This document shows positions 51,721-61,944 of a stretch of 64,000 nt of DNA, piece by piece. The DNA comes from SW132 sp038150125. Its GTDB lineage: Bacteria; Bacteroidota; Rhodothermia; Balneolales; Balneolaceae. A program made the translations under genes and the position numbers. The first letter of the stretch is position 1. Each line of letters starts with the position of its first letter. The DNA lies in assembly GCF_038150125.1 (NCBI RefSeq), contig NZ_JBBVMF010000007.1:62001-126000 (forward strand), written 5' to 3'. The notes beneath the pieces are model-generated. The model had not been told where the DNA came from. It did not search any database and saw nothing but the letters and a program-made list of their open reading frames with translations.

Positions 51721-53331
51721 TTAGTTTCCGACTTTTTTACCCCATTTGGAACGTCCGGTTGACGTGAGACCTGCATACGTAACTGTTGTCCTCCTGGGCC
51801 TCGCTTCCCAATCCCAGGCGCTGTCTACAATCAGGTCAACGCCATTAATTGTTAGTATTTGAGTGCTTTCATCAAACGACCATGTGCCGCCTGTTCCTCC
51901 AGACATCGATTGATCTCCGTTCAGCTCAATTGTGTGAGACAGCTGCATAACCTGGTATTGATATTCCAGTGTAATCACTTCCCATGTACCTGCAATATCT
52001 TCCGTCGTGATTTTTGTATCCGGCACGGCAGCATACCTCTCCGGGGCAACGACAGGCCATCCATCTTCCGTCCAGTAGATTTCACGGACATGGCCCATCA
52101 TAACTGCATTTGATGCATTGATTCCATTTATACCGGGCGGCAGCCGTCCTTGTGATGAATAGTACCAATCTCCCGTATCAGGATCTCTGAAAATTGAACA
52201 ATGTGCGAAGCCTGTCCAGCCGGGGTGGCCTTTAAATTTGTAGGGATGTGTGAGCAGGGGATAGGCTACAGCTCCATCTGTTACATTGCTACCTTCAATC
52301 CCGACATATGGCCCGGTTATCTCCCGTGATCTTGCGACTCTCGTGTTATATGCTTGTGATAATTCATCATATGCCAGGAACAGGTAGTAATAGTCGGTTT
52401 CCTCGTTGTAGACTATTTCAGGTGCCTCAAGCCCCTGCCATCTGTTACTATTTACATCACCCCGGCCGGCAATTCTGGTTCCAAAATCTTTTAGTTCATT
52501 AAGTTCTGACGGCTTACCCGTAACCGGATCTACTTCAACTGCCGCTATCCCGGAGTGCCAGGATCCGTAAATTAACCAATGTTCATTCTCAGGTGTAACA
52601 ATGTATGATGGATCGATGGCGTTGAATTTAAAATAGCCGCTCCAGTCATTGCCGCCATCCCGCTTGTAGGTTTCTTCGCCGTCTGCAACCGAGTAAATCA
52701 CCATTCCTTTGTCTTTCCAGTTATTTGATGATAAATCATCAGATTCAGCCAGCCCGATAAAAGCTCTTTCTGTCCAGTATTCGCTACTATCATCTCCCAA
52801 AATTGGATTAGTGACCACCACGCTGTAGTAAAGTCTGTAGGTGCTTCCCACTTTAGCGATATATGGGGCCCAAAAACCATAATTTGGATTATCTATAGGG
52901 GGTAATGCGGGTTCCATATCCGCACGAATGCTGTTTAGCGAATCTTTTACCCATGATGGTGCAGACTCAAATACCGATCCCATATGTTCCCAGTTGACCA
53001 GATCGGCAGATCTTCGAACCGGGTAGTGGCCTCCCGCTTCGTGAGCATTACCATACGATGCATCTGTCTGGTACATATAAAAGTAATCCCCGTTTTTAAC
53101 GACCGTTGGATCGTGAACGTTGGCCAGGTTCCAGGATGAACGTTGATTCCAGGACGCAATAGGTGTGTAATCATCAGAGTAAACGGGGCCGCTGAAGTCA
53201 TCAAGTAAACCTGTAAAGGGGTCTTTTTCGGGCTCATCATTTGGTCCCGTGCTGCTGTTATCACACCCGGTCAGAATGCTGAAAATCAAACCGACGAGGA
53301 TTGTGTATTTGGTAATATTGAAAGTTTTCAT
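51721..53331 (-). CDS. GH43 arabinanase-like lipoprotein
   Basis: 536 aa. Lipobox SILTGC (Cys23), then a Pro/Asp-rich linker. Five-bladed propeller of GH43: catalytic base Asp74 in NVHDPTVVKNGDYFY, the second Asp240 in FNAIDPSYIV, and the acid Glu302 in QGLEAPEIVYN. The last ~100 residues (DIAGTWEVITLEYQYQ, GGTWSFDESTQILTI) form a lipocalin-like beta domain seen at the end of some GH43 arabinanases. Predicted surface or periplasmic endo-1,5-alpha-L-arabinanase; no other arabinan gene is adjacent. Confidence 0.9.
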   Translation of the reverse strand: MKTFNITKYTILVGLIFSILTGCDNSSTGPNDEPEKDPFTGLLDDFSGPVYSDDYTPIASWNQRSSWNLANVHDPTVVKNGDYFYMYQTDASYGNAHEAGGHYPVRRSADLVNWEHMGSVFESAPSWVKDSLNSIRADMEPALPPIDNPNYGFWAPYIAKVGSTYRLYYSVVVTNPILGDDSSEYWTERAFIGLAESDDLSSNNWKDKGMVIYSVADGEETYKRDGGNDWSGYFKFNAIDPSYIVTPENEHWLIYGSWHSGIAAVEVDPVTGKPSELNELKDFGTRIAGRGDVNSNRWQGLEAPEIVYNEETDYYYLFLAYDELSQAYNTRVARSREITGPYVGIEGSNVTDGAVAYPLLTHPYKFKGHPGWTGFAHCSIFRDPDTGDWYYSSQGRLPPGINGINASNAVMMGHVREIYWTEDGWPVVAPERYAAVPDTKITTEDIAGTWEVITLEYQYQVMQLSHTIELNGDQSMSGGTGGTWSFDESTQILTINGVDLIVDSAWDWEARPRRTTVTYAGLTSTGRSKWGKKVGN

Positions 53332-53748
53332 GGCGACGGGATGTGTCGGTTAGTGACTTCTCGAAGGCTGGAATTTTTAGGGCAACAGCAGCTGCAGTTT
53401 TCAAAAAAAGCCTTTTTAAAACAAAAGATGAACTGTTATTTCGATAAATTTAAATGATACACTTATAGCTTGCAAAAATTACCTGACCTATTGATAGCGC
53501 TTTTCTAAATGTAACGGACCAAAAGCAGCAAACTCTATTCCAGTGAAGTGTTTGGAAGGTTGATTCATTACATGCTGATTAAAAGAATAGCTTGAAGTAA
53601 ACTCTACAAAACTTTTTAAGCATCTAAATCCGCTGTATTACTGTTTTTGATGTTCAGTTTTTTGCAAAAGCGGCACGGCCTCAACTATTTGTTCACAGAA
53701 TAAGTTTAGCATGTGAATTGATAACTTTCCATAAATAACCCTCTGAAA
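53332..53748. other. Divergent gap between GH43 and cryptochrome genes
   Basis: 417 AT-rich bases, no gene recognised. Promoters for both neighbours are expected; none is convincing. Confidence 0.35.
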
Positions 53749-55170
53749 ATGCGAACAGTAATTTGGTATCGAAACGACTTGAGAACCATTGATCATCAAC
53801 CCCTGTCGGAAGCTGCAAAAAATGGTGATGCCATCGGTGTTTACTTATTCGATCCAAGACATTTTGAAGACACGGCCTATGGATTCCCTAAAACGGACGC
53901 CATGCCTGCGCAATTTTTGATTGAATCTATCAAAGATTTGCGTGAGAACCTCCGTGAGCTTGGAAGTAACCTGCTTGTTAGGGTGGGCAAGCCTGAAGAG
54001 ATGCTGCCGGAAATTATCGATCAAACCCGTGCAGAACAGGTGGCTTTTCATGGTGAAGCCGCTCCTGAAGAGAAAGCCGTAGAGCAAAAAGTCGAAGAGT
54101 CACTATCGATACCACTCAAAAAATATTGGGGCCAAGCCATGTATCACAGAGATGATCTCCCATTCGATCTGCTTACGATTCCGGATGTATACACTCAGTT
54201 CAGAAAGAAAGTTGAAAAAAAGAGTACCGTGAGATCACCTTTAGCAGCTCCTGAAAGCATAAGCTGGGACACTTCTGTTGAGATGGGGGATATTCCGTCT
54301 GTCGAGGACATGGGGCTTACAGCGCAAGAGATTGATGAGCGTGCAGTGCTTCCATTTAAAGGAGGCGAAACGGAAGCCTGGAAGCGGCTGCAGCACTATT
54401 TTTACGATGCTGATGAACTGCGAAATTATAAGTTTACCCGAAATGGTTTACTTGGGGCTGATTATTCCTCAAAATTTTCTCCCTGGCTGGCTCATGGCTG
54501 CATCTCAGCACGATCGATTCATGCGGAGGTTGAAAAGTATGAGCAGGAGATTCACAAAAATGTGTCGACTTACTGGATGAAGTTTGAGCTCATCTGGCGG
54601 GATTATTTTCGCTATTCAATGATCAAATACGGAAAACAGTTATTTCAGCTCGGCGGTATCCAGGGAAAAGATCTGAAAAAAAGCACCCATCAACCCACTT
54701 TTGAAAAATGGGCACGAGGCGAAACCGGTATTCCATTCATAGATGCCAACATGCGTGAACTAAACCAGACTGGATATATGAGTAATCGCGGACGCCAGAA
54801 TGTGGCCAGCTTCCTCGCGCAGAATTTGAATTTTGACTGGCGATGGGGGGCAACTTATTTCGAGTCGAAGCTGCTGGATTATGATGTATGTAGCAACTGG
54901 GGAAATTGGGCATATAACTCCACGGTAGGTCACGATCCGCGAAACCGGTATTTCAACATCATAAACCAAGCCAGAAAATATGATAAAAAGGGTGAGTACG
55001 TTCGGCGATGGATTCCTGAACTGAGCGAATTACCCTCGGAATTTATCCACGAACCCTGGAAAATGACTGAAGATCAGCAAACACTGTATGAAACACGTGT
55101 TGGTGAAGACTATCCGAATCCGATGATTGATCTGGAGGAGAGTTACGAGAGAATTAAGAGCAACGGGTAA
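53749..55170 (+). CDS. DASH-type cryptochrome/photolyase
   Basis: 473 aa. N-terminal antenna domain starts RTVIWYRNDLRTIDHQPL; the DASH marker region is GFPKTDAMPAQFLIESIKDL and DLPFDLLTIPDVYTQFRKKV. The FAD domain has WMKFELIWRDYFRYSMIKYG, GIPFIDANMRELNQTGYMSN, RGRQNVASFLAQ and the DYDVCSNWGNWAYN block. DASH members repair cyclobutane dimers, mainly in single-stranded DNA, or act as light sensors. Followed 69 bases later by a radical SAM gene, with no evident functional link. Confidence 0.93.
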   Translation: MRTVIWYRNDLRTIDHQPLSEAAKNGDAIGVYLFDPRHFEDTAYGFPKTDAMPAQFLIESIKDLRENLRELGSNLLVRVGKPEEMLPEIIDQTRAEQVAFHGEAAPEEKAVEQKVEESLSIPLKKYWGQAMYHRDDLPFDLLTIPDVYTQFRKKVEKKSTVRSPLAAPESISWDTSVEMGDIPSVEDMGLTAQEIDERAVLPFKGGETEAWKRLQHYFYDADELRNYKFTRNGLLGADYSSKFSPWLAHGCISARSIHAEVEKYEQEIHKNVSTYWMKFELIWRDYFRYSMIKYGKQLFQLGGIQGKDLKKSTHQPTFEKWARGETGIPFIDANMRELNQTGYMSNRGRQNVASFLAQNLNFDWRWGATYFESKLLDYDVCSNWGNWAYNSTVGHDPRNRYFNIINQARKYDKKGEYVRRWIPELSELPSEFIHEPWKMTEDQQTLYETRVGEDYPNPMIDLEESYERIKSNG

Positions 55171-55239
55171 AATTTATACTGCCTTCTAAATTGATGGAGA
55201 GCGTTTGTTTTTGTAATATATGTGCAAATTATGTGCATT

Positions 55240-56292
55240 ATGAATACCAAACCAATCAAAGGCAAGGGCGCCTCAACAAATCCCAGTCATCGTTTTACGG
55301 ACGAATCAATTGAGTATGATATTGATGAAACGACGGGTCAGCTTCAGAAGCCGGCCCGTAAGATACATACCGATCATACAAAAGGTATCATCTCTAAAAA
55401 CCAAAGTCCGGATATTCCGTTTGATGTCAGTATAAACCCTTACCGCGGTTGTGAACATGGTTGTGCCTACTGTTATGCTCGTCCCACTCATGAGTTTTTG
55501 AACATGTCGCCCGGCCTCGATTTCGAAACAAAAATTGTGGCCAAGTATGATGCCCCAAAGCTGCTTCGGGAAAAACTGGCATCTGAGTCCTGGAAACCAC
55601 AAACCCTTGTGATGAGCGGTGTGACAGATCCATATCAGCCGGTTGAGAAAGAGCTGAAGATTACCCGTCAGTGTATCGAGGTTCTTACCGAGTCATATCA
55701 TCCGCTGGTTATCATCACAAAAAATTATGGGGTAACGCGCGACATTGATCTGCTGAAAAAACTGGCTGATGTACGTGCGGTTCGTGTGGTGTTGTCAATC
55801 ACAAGTCTAAAAAATGAACTTATCGGTACGCTTGAGCCGCGTACGTCCCGGCCGAAAAAACGTCTTAAGGCAGTTCGTGAACTTACGGAAGCCGGTATCC
55901 CGGTTCATGTAAATATAGCGCCGATCATTCCGGGACTCACAGACGAAGAAATTGTGCCCATCATGGAGGCATCAGCAGAAGCGGGGGCTGAATCGGTTTC
56001 GTGCACAATTCTGAGGCTGCCCTATTCTGTGAAGGATATTTTTTTGAAATGGCTGGATGACCATCAGCCCAACCGAAAACAGAAAGTTATTAATAAGTTG
56101 AAGAGCCTGAAAGATGGAAAACTGAACCGGTCGGAGTTTGGCGAGCGGTTTCGTGGCGACGGAGCTTATGGAGAGCAGATTAGGCAGCTAATGGATATTC
56201 ATAAAAAACGATTGGGCCTAAACAAGAATCGGGAACCACTTAACTGTGGTGATTTCAGGCGGCCGGCCACCGACCAGCTTACACTGTTTTAG
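55240..56292 (+). CDS. PA0069-family radical SAM protein
   Basis: 350 aa from the ATG at 55240 (GTG and ATG codons up to 18 bases upstream are possible). The cluster-binding motif is CEHGCAYCYARPTHEFL, in the SPL-like radical SAM family (PA0069/Rv2578c). Further matches: LVMSGVTDPYQPVEKELKIT and NIAPIIPGLTDEEI. Reaction unknown. It lies downstream of the DASH cryptochrome, and both relate to the spore-photoproduct-lyase/photorepair name space only by resemblance. Confidence 0.88.
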   Translation: MNTKPIKGKGASTNPSHRFTDESIEYDIDETTGQLQKPARKIHTDHTKGIISKNQSPDIPFDVSINPYRGCEHGCAYCYARPTHEFLNMSPGLDFETKIVAKYDAPKLLREKLASESWKPQTLVMSGVTDPYQPVEKELKITRQCIEVLTESYHPLVIITKNYGVTRDIDLLKKLADVRAVRVVLSITSLKNELIGTLEPRTSRPKKRLKAVRELTEAGIPVHVNIAPIIPGLTDEEIVPIMEASAEAGAESVSCTILRLPYSVKDIFLKWLDDHQPNRKQKVINKLKSLKDGKLNRSEFGERFRGDGAYGEQIRQLMDIHKKRLGLNKNREPLNCGDFRRPATDQLTLF

Positions 56293-56639
56293 ATAAACCG
56301 TTTTACAGAGGCTCTCATTCCGGCTTTCAACTCATAAGATAAACTGATTTCCATTTCACCTACATTAAGTGAGAGTTATTCGCAAGTATTGCTTTTTGCG
56401 GTTTGCATGCTTAGGCTGGGCGCAGCTTTTGAATGATGCGGCTTTGAGTTGTACTTCCGGGTTAGGCAGATAAGCAAATCAGGTTCAATGAATTACTGTA
56501 GTTAAACTTGGTGTCCATTTTTGTTAGATTAAGAGCCTTAATAATATGTGTAAGATATTCCATCACACAAAAACAGTGAATGTATAGAGCGATACTTCTG
56601 TTGAATTAATCTGAAATTTATAAACTCAAAAAGAACATT
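56293..56639. other. 347-base gap
   Basis: No gene or clear terminator. It should hold the promoter of the thioredoxin-like/pdxH/trmB transcript. Confidence 0.35.
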
Positions 56640-57221
56640 ATGTCTGAAGTAAATTCACAAATGTTGGAGCTTGGTACCAAGGCACCAAAATTCTCTCTCA
56701 CGGATGTTATATCGGGGGAAACATACAATCTGAAAACGTTCAGAGGCAATAAAGCACTGCTTGTTATTTTTATGTGCAATCATTGTCCCTATGTAAAGCT
56801 GATCAAAGAGTCGCTTGTTGAATATGCAACCGACTATATGCCCAAGGGCGTTGGAATTGTTGCCATCAGTTCAAACGATGTTGAGAATTACCCGGAAGAC
56901 AGCCCTCAGAAAATGATAGAAGATGCCGAGGAGTTTGGGTACCCATTCCCTTATCTCTATGATGAAACCCAGGAGGTTGCCAAAGCTTACAAAGCAGCAT
57001 GTACCCCGGATCTGTTTTTGTTTGATGAAGAACATAAACTTGTTTACAGGGGGCAGTTTGATGATGCAAGGCCCGGTAACGATATTGAGCCAACTGGTAA
57101 AGATCTTCGTGAGGCAACAGATAAAGTGCTTGCCGGTGAGCCTGTACCAGAAGATCAGAAACCCAGTATTGGCTGTAACATAAAATGGAAAGAAGGAAAT
57201 GAACCGGACTATTTTGGATAA
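56640..57221 (+). CDS. Thioredoxin-like/peroxiredoxin-like protein
   Basis: 193 aa, soluble. AhpC/TlpA-like fold with the redox pair in FMCNHCPYVKLI (CxxC near 50-53). The pattern TKAPKFSLTDVISGE, VAISSNDVENYPEDSP and CTPDLFLFDEEHKLVYRGQF is typical of the thioredoxin-family proteins often annotated as alkyl hydroperoxide reductase-like. No signal peptide. First gene of a tight cluster: pdxH begins 3 bases after its stop. Confidence 0.88.
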   Translation: MSEVNSQMLELGTKAPKFSLTDVISGETYNLKTFRGNKALLVIFMCNHCPYVKLIKESLVEYATDYMPKGVGIVAISSNDVENYPEDSPQKMIEDAEEFGYPFPYLYDETQEVAKAYKAACTPDLFLFDEEHKLVYRGQFDDARPGNDIEPTGKDLREATDKVLAGEPVPEDQKPSIGCNIKWKEGNEPDYFG

Positions 57222-57224
57222 ATC

Positions 57225-57866
57225 ATGAGTATAGATATAGCCGGTTTACGGGAAAATTATACTCAGGGCGGCCTCCGTGAAGATGATATTCCAAGGGATC
57301 CTATCATACTGTTCAGGCGGTGGGTGGAGGAGGCTGTAAAATCTGAAATTGCTGAACCAAATGCGATGTCCCTTGCCACAGTCTCCGAGGATGGTTTACC
57401 AAATTCAAGAATTGTACTGCTGAAAGGTATCGAAAATCGTTCTATTCGCTTTTTCACAAATTATAAAAGCAGTAAAGGGCGTGATTTGGAAAAAAACCCG
57501 GTAGCAGCTGTATGTTTTTGGTGGCCTGAACTCGAGCGTCAGGTTCGTATCAGGGGATCGGTGAATAAACTAAGCCGTGAAGAGTCTGATGCTTATTTCC
57601 AAAGCAGGCCAAGAGAGAGTAAGCTGGGTGCGTGGGCATCAGAACAGAGTTCTGCTGTTGAAAATCGTGAAAAATTACGAAAAACGTACGAATCGATCTC
57701 AAAGCGATTCAAAAATACAACCATTCCGACACCTGAATTTTGGGGAGGATACGAGGTAACAATTAGTGAGATCGAATTTTGGCAGGGTCGTCCTTCCAGG
57801 CTTCACGATAGAATATTATTCATATTTGAGCAAAATAAGTGGAATCATAAACGGTTACAGCCTTAA
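57225..57866 (+). CDS. pdxH: Pyridoxamine 5'-phosphate oxidase
   Basis: 213 aa, FMN enzyme making pyridoxal 5'-phosphate. Motifs: NAMSLATVSEDGLPNSRIVL, GIENRSIRFFTNYKSSKGRD, RQVRIRGSV, FQSRPRESKLGAWASEQS and the C-terminal signature FWQGRPSRLHDR. Length is normal. Middle gene of the thioredoxin-like/pdxH/trmB operon, with 3- and 5-base gaps. Confidence 0.95.
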   Translation: MSIDIAGLRENYTQGGLREDDIPRDPIILFRRWVEEAVKSEIAEPNAMSLATVSEDGLPNSRIVLLKGIENRSIRFFTNYKSSKGRDLEKNPVAAVCFWWPELERQVRIRGSVNKLSREESDAYFQSRPRESKLGAWASEQSSAVENREKLRKTYESISKRFKNTTIPTPEFWGGYEVTISEIEFWQGRPSRLHDRILFIFEQNKWNHKRLQP

Positions 57867-57871
57867 GGTTG

Positions 57872-58534
57872 ATGGGGAAAAATAAGCTGCAGCGGTACGC
57901 CGATAACAAAGGGTTCGAAAATGTATTTGAACACACTGACTTTAAAGATGAAGAACCGCCAAAAGGCAATTGGGCAGAAGAAGTATTTGAGAATAAGAAT
58001 CCAATAGTTCTGGAACTTGCTTGTGGAAAGGGCGAGTACACAACAAATTTAGCAAAAGCGAACCCGGAAAAGAATTTCATTGGAATAGACATTAAAGGTG
58101 ATCGGATTTGGAAAGGAGCAATTCGGGCTCAGGAAGAGGGGCTTCAAAACGTTCGGTTTCTTAGATGCTATATCGATCACCTGGAACAATTTTTTGCTGA
58201 CAATGAAATCAGTGAAATATGGATTACGTTTCCCGATCCCTATCTGAAAAAAGGCGACATCAAAAAAAGATTGACCTCACCCAAATTCCTCGACATTTAC
58301 CGTACGGTAACAACAAGTGATGCCCAGTTACATCTAAAGACAGATTCTCAACAATTATTTCGCTATACCCTTGATGTTATCAGCGACCAGGGATTAGTTG
58401 TTTCAGAACGGATAGATGATCTCTATTCTGAGACTGAGCTGTCAGACGAACTTCAGATTAAAACATACTACGAAAGAAAACACCTGGAGAGAGGACGGAC
58501 CATCCAATATGTTCGTTTTTATTTGAATCCCTGA
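57872..58534 (+). CDS. trmB: tRNA (guanine-N7-)-methyltransferase
   Basis: 220 aa from ATG at 57872 (a TTG just before it is less likely). SAM-binding segment LELACGKGEYTTNLAKANP, second strand FIGIDIKGDRIWKGA, and the family motif as WITFPDPYLKKGDIKKRL, where most have FPDPWPKKRHHKRR. Methylates G46 of tRNAs. Last gene of the operon, 5 bases after pdxH. Confidence 0.93.
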   Translation: MGKNKLQRYADNKGFENVFEHTDFKDEEPPKGNWAEEVFENKNPIVLELACGKGEYTTNLAKANPEKNFIGIDIKGDRIWKGAIRAQEEGLQNVRFLRCYIDHLEQFFADNEISEIWITFPDPYLKKGDIKKRLTSPKFLDIYRTVTTSDAQLHLKTDSQQLFRYTLDVISDQGLVVSERIDDLYSETELSDELQIKTYYERKHLERGRTIQYVRFYLNP

Positions 58535-58551
58535 TTTAGTGGTTTAAGCTC

Positions 58552-58604
58552 TTGACTTTTCAGTTGAAAATGATAAATTGATAGTATTAACTTAACACCG
58601 TTAA
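58552..58604 (+). promoter_or_regulatory. Candidate promoter and operator of the TetR-fadE pair
   Basis: TTG at 58552-58554 and TAAATTG at 58574-58580 are 19 bases apart, close to the Bacteroidota consensus. A short palindrome ttaacaccgttaa (58592-58604) between it and the ATG could be the regulator's own operator. Confidence 0.4.
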
Positions 58605-58614
58605 CCTTCTTTTT

Positions 58615-59202
58615 ATGCCCCTCAGGGAAGATATTTTAGAAGTTAGCCGCACTATTCTTGTTAAAGATGGATTCGGAAAAATGTCGATGCGTAAAATCGC
58701 AAAACATGCGGGCGTATCTGCCACAAGTATTTATCTGCACTTTCAGAATAAAGATGAGCTTTTGCTGGCCCTGATTGAATCGAGCATAGCAAAGTTAGCT
58801 CTGGCACTTGAAAAAAACCTCTCTGATTCAGATGATTCAATTACCAAGCTTGAAAAGATAGCGCAGGCATTTGTAGAATTTGCGCTCAATAACCCCCAGG
58901 AATATGAAATCATTTATATGGTTCGCCCTGAGGAGATGCCGAAGTTTCCAAAAGAGAAATTTCAGCAAGTACGTAAGATCTATGAATTACTGGCTGATAT
59001 TATCAGGGAAGGATCAAGCAAGGGGCCACTTAGTGTTGATAAACCACTTATGAGCGCTTATACGTTATGGGCACAGCTACACGGAGTTGCTTCCGTTATC
59101 ATTAGTAAACGTCTTGATACCCGAATTCCTACCGGTGAATTCGTCAGTCAGGCAGTGGAACACATTATTCAAGGATTTATATCACAAAAAACACCGGCCT
59201 AA
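58615..59202 (+). CDS. TetR/AcrR family regulator
   Basis: 195 aa. N-terminal helix-turn-helix MSMRKIAKHAGVSATSIYLH with FQNKDELLLALIE; the C-terminal half is a ligand-binding helical domain. It ends 11 bases before the acyl-CoA dehydrogenase gene, so it likely controls that gene in response to fatty acyl-CoA, as FadR-like TetR proteins do; this is inference from position. Confidence 0.9.
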   Translation: MPLREDILEVSRTILVKDGFGKMSMRKIAKHAGVSATSIYLHFQNKDELLLALIESSIAKLALALEKNLSDSDDSITKLEKIAQAFVEFALNNPQEYEIIYMVRPEEMPKFPKEKFQQVRKIYELLADIIREGSSKGPLSVDKPLMSAYTLWAQLHGVASVIISKRLDTRIPTGEFVSQAVEHIIQGFISQKTPA

Positions 59203-59213
59203 AGGAGACCATT

Positions 59214-61715
59214 ATGGAATCAATAATTCAAGATATCGCGTTCTTTTCTGAACTGTCTAGCTGGACGACCTGGGGCAGTGTAATAGCCGTTTTACTCATT
59301 TTAGGGTACACAGGCGCTCCATTGATCATCTGGGCTATCGCGGGATTGGTAGCGCTTGCAGGATTTGGCGCACCGGTGTGGCTAATGATAACTTATGTTG
59401 TGATTGCCGCAATATTTAACTTAAAACCGTTCCGAAGAGCTCTTTTTTCAGGGCCAATAATGAAGCTGCTTGACACTCTGAACATTCTTCCGGCGATTTC
59501 AGAAACAGAACAAACTGCTATTGATGCGGGGACAGTTTGGGTGGAAGGGGAGCTTTTTTCCGGCAGTCCCGATTTCAAAAAGATGATGAATGAGGCCTAT
59601 CCAGACTTCACAGACAAAGAGAAGGAATTTCTTGAAGGCCCGGTTGAGGAAATATGCTCTATGGTGAGTGACTGGGATGTCTTTCAACGCCGCGGGTTTG
59701 ATGATAAAACGTGGGATTATCTGAAAGAAAAACGGTTTTTTGGTCTTATTATACCTGAAGAGTATGGAGGCTATGGATTTTCCGCAAATGCGCACAGTGC
59801 TATTGTTGCCAAACTCGCCTCTCGATGTGGCCCGCTGGCAACAACTGTTATGGTGCCAAACTCATTAGGCCCGGCCGAGCTGCTTATGCATTACGGAACC
59901 GACGAACAAAAGCAACATTATTTGCCGCGTCTCGCTAAAGGCGAAGAAATTCCATGCTTTGCGCTAACAGAACCCAATGCAGGCTCCGATGCCGGTTCAA
60001 TGCAGAGCACGGGTGAGGTAATGAAAGGTGAGGATGGCCAGCTCTACCTAAAACTTAACTGGGATAAGAGATATATCACCCTTGCAGCTATTTCTACAGT
60101 AATCGGGCTGGCATTCAAGCTGTACGACCCGAACGAATATCTTGGAAAAGGCAAAGATCTTGGAATCACTTGTGCATTAATCCCCAGCGATACAGAAGGC
60201 GTTGAGCTTGGTAAGCGTCATGATCCGCTTGGCGTGCCGTTCTACAATTGTCCTACCCGGGGGCATGATGTAACTGTGCCGATTGATGCAGTCATCGGTG
60301 GGAAAGATGGAACCGGAAATGGCTGGCGTATGCTGATGGAATCACTAGCGGTGGGTCGCGGTATTTCTCTGCCCGCTCAGTCTATTGGCGGTGCCAGAAC
60401 GGCATTCAGAGCAGTGGGTGCCTATGCGGCTATACGGAAACAGTTTGGACTCAATATAGGGAAATTCGAAGGGATTGAAGAGCCTATGGCGCGAATTGGG
60501 GGCTATACCTATTTGATGGATGCCGCCCGAAGCTATATTTGCGGTGCGCTGGACAAAGGTGCGAAACCGGCGGTTATCACGGCCATTGCAAAATACAACT
60601 TTACAGAACTTGGCCGTGAAATTATCAACGATTCGATGGACATCGTGGGAGGAGCCGGCATTTCACGAGGTCCTCGAAATATTTTTGCACACAGCTACAT
60701 TGCAACCCCGATTGCCATTACAGTAGAGGGCGCCAATATTCTTACCCGCACGCTAATGATCTTTGGCCAGGGAGCCATCAGAAGCCACCCCTATGCACTC
60801 AAAGAGATTAATGCGCTGATGGATAAAGACGTAAAAGCTTTCGATGAAGCATTTACAAGTCACCTTGGGCATGTCGTTAAAAATATGAGCCGTTCGTTGC
60901 TCCTAACCCTCACACGCGGACGACTTGCGAGTTCACCCTCAGGCGGAGTTGCTGCAAAATACTATCGAAAGCTCGCTTGGGCGTCAGCTTCGTTTGCATT
61001 TATGTCTGATATAGCTCTCGGTTCCTATGGTGGTGCACTGAAGATGAAAGAAAAACTGGCAGGCCGGTATGCTGATATTCTCAGCTGGATGCTCCTGGCA
61101 ACGGCGACCCTCAGGCGGTTTGAAGCGGAAGGCAAACGAGAAGAAGACAGAATTTTCTTTGAATGGTCGATGCAACACGCATTCTATCGTATACAGACTG
61201 CGTTTGATGAAATTTACAACGAAATTGACGTGCCGGGCTTAAGCTGGGCTTTTCGCGGTCCGATTGGTCTCTGGTCGCGCATCAACAGGATTGGTAAAAA
61301 ACCGTCTGACAAGTTGGGCCATAAAGTTGCCCAGGCGATGCAGCAGCGCGGTGATCAGCGGGATCGAATGACGTCTGGAATTTACATTAGTAAATCCACT
61401 GACGAAGCAATCGGCAAATACGAACACGCAATGATGCTGATTGAAGAGTCTTTCCCAATCTATAAGAAGCTTTATAAGGCAACGAAAGCACGTGAACTTA
61501 AAAAAGCTACCGTACTCGAACAGCTTGAACCGGCAGTAGAGAAGGGCATCATCAACAAGCAGGAAGCTGAGAAGGTGAAAGCTGCAGAAGAAGCCAGGTA
61601 TGATGCCATTCTTGTTGATGAGTTTACCCTTGAGGAGTACAATGAAAGTGCCATTGACCCGTCCAAATCAGAAGGCAGGGGCATGGAAAAAGACAAAAAT
61701 CCATTGATAGCTTGA
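59214..61715 (+). CDS. fadE: FadE-type acyl-CoA dehydrogenase
   Basis: 833 aa, with an N-terminal membrane-anchoring stretch (about 12-75), then the FAD acyl-CoA dehydrogenase domain (IPCFALTEPNAGSDAGS, RKQFGLNIGKFEGIEEPMAR, TVEGANILTRTLMIFGQGAI) and a C-terminal DUF1974 domain. This is the long FadE architecture that catalyses the first oxidation step of fatty-acid beta-oxidation at the inner membrane. The catalytic Glu of TVEGANIL is in place. Paired with the TetR gene 11 bases upstream. Confidence 0.93.
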   Translation: MESIIQDIAFFSELSSWTTWGSVIAVLLILGYTGAPLIIWAIAGLVALAGFGAPVWLMITYVVIAAIFNLKPFRRALFSGPIMKLLDTLNILPAISETEQTAIDAGTVWVEGELFSGSPDFKKMMNEAYPDFTDKEKEFLEGPVEEICSMVSDWDVFQRRGFDDKTWDYLKEKRFFGLIIPEEYGGYGFSANAHSAIVAKLASRCGPLATTVMVPNSLGPAELLMHYGTDEQKQHYLPRLAKGEEIPCFALTEPNAGSDAGSMQSTGEVMKGEDGQLYLKLNWDKRYITLAAISTVIGLAFKLYDPNEYLGKGKDLGITCALIPSDTEGVELGKRHDPLGVPFYNCPTRGHDVTVPIDAVIGGKDGTGNGWRMLMESLAVGRGISLPAQSIGGARTAFRAVGAYAAIRKQFGLNIGKFEGIEEPMARIGGYTYLMDAARSYICGALDKGAKPAVITAIAKYNFTELGREIINDSMDIVGGAGISRGPRNIFAHSYIATPIAITVEGANILTRTLMIFGQGAIRSHPYALKEINALMDKDVKAFDEAFTSHLGHVVKNMSRSLLLTLTRGRLASSPSGGVAAKYYRKLAWASASFAFMSDIALGSYGGALKMKEKLAGRYADILSWMLLATATLRRFEAEGKREEDRIFFEWSMQHAFYRIQTAFDEIYNEIDVPGLSWAFRGPIGLWSRINRIGKKPSDKLGHKVAQAMQQRGDQRDRMTSGIYISKSTDEAIGKYEHAMMLIEESFPIYKKLYKATKARELKKATVLEQLEPAVEKGIINKQEAEKVKAAEEARYDAILVDEFTLEEYNESAIDPSKSEGRGMEKDKNPLIA

Positions 61716-61800
61716 AAAGTCCCACTTTCCTAAAGTAGGGATGCCCGCAGCGAAAAAGAGGGATTGAGAGGAATGTCCATCGTTACTGGATAAATCCATT

Positions 61801-61860
61801 TAACACCCCTCTAGCCGATGGCACTCCTTCGGAGAAATCTCCATTTGACAGGGGGCGACT
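61801..61860. repeat. CT-rich hairpin repeat
   Basis: Runs from taacacccctctagccgatg through cactccttcggag to acagggggcgact. Resembles 12305-12372 and the interior of 7805-7916. Its ctccttcggag core is an inverted repeat. Confidence 0.45.
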
Positions 61861-61903
61861 TTTTCTTCGAGAATTAATCGAACTTAAGTTAAACTAAATT
61901 CAG

Positions 61904-61944
61904 GCCGCTATTCTTTATCAGAATGAAGGGTAGCGGCTTTTTTT
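61904..61944 (+). terminator. Candidate terminator of fadE, inside the proC end
   Basis: gccgcta (61904-61910) and tagcggc (61931-61937), extended by attct/agaat pairs, then seven T. It reads on the plus strand and overlaps the last codons of the convergent proC gene. Confidence 0.5.
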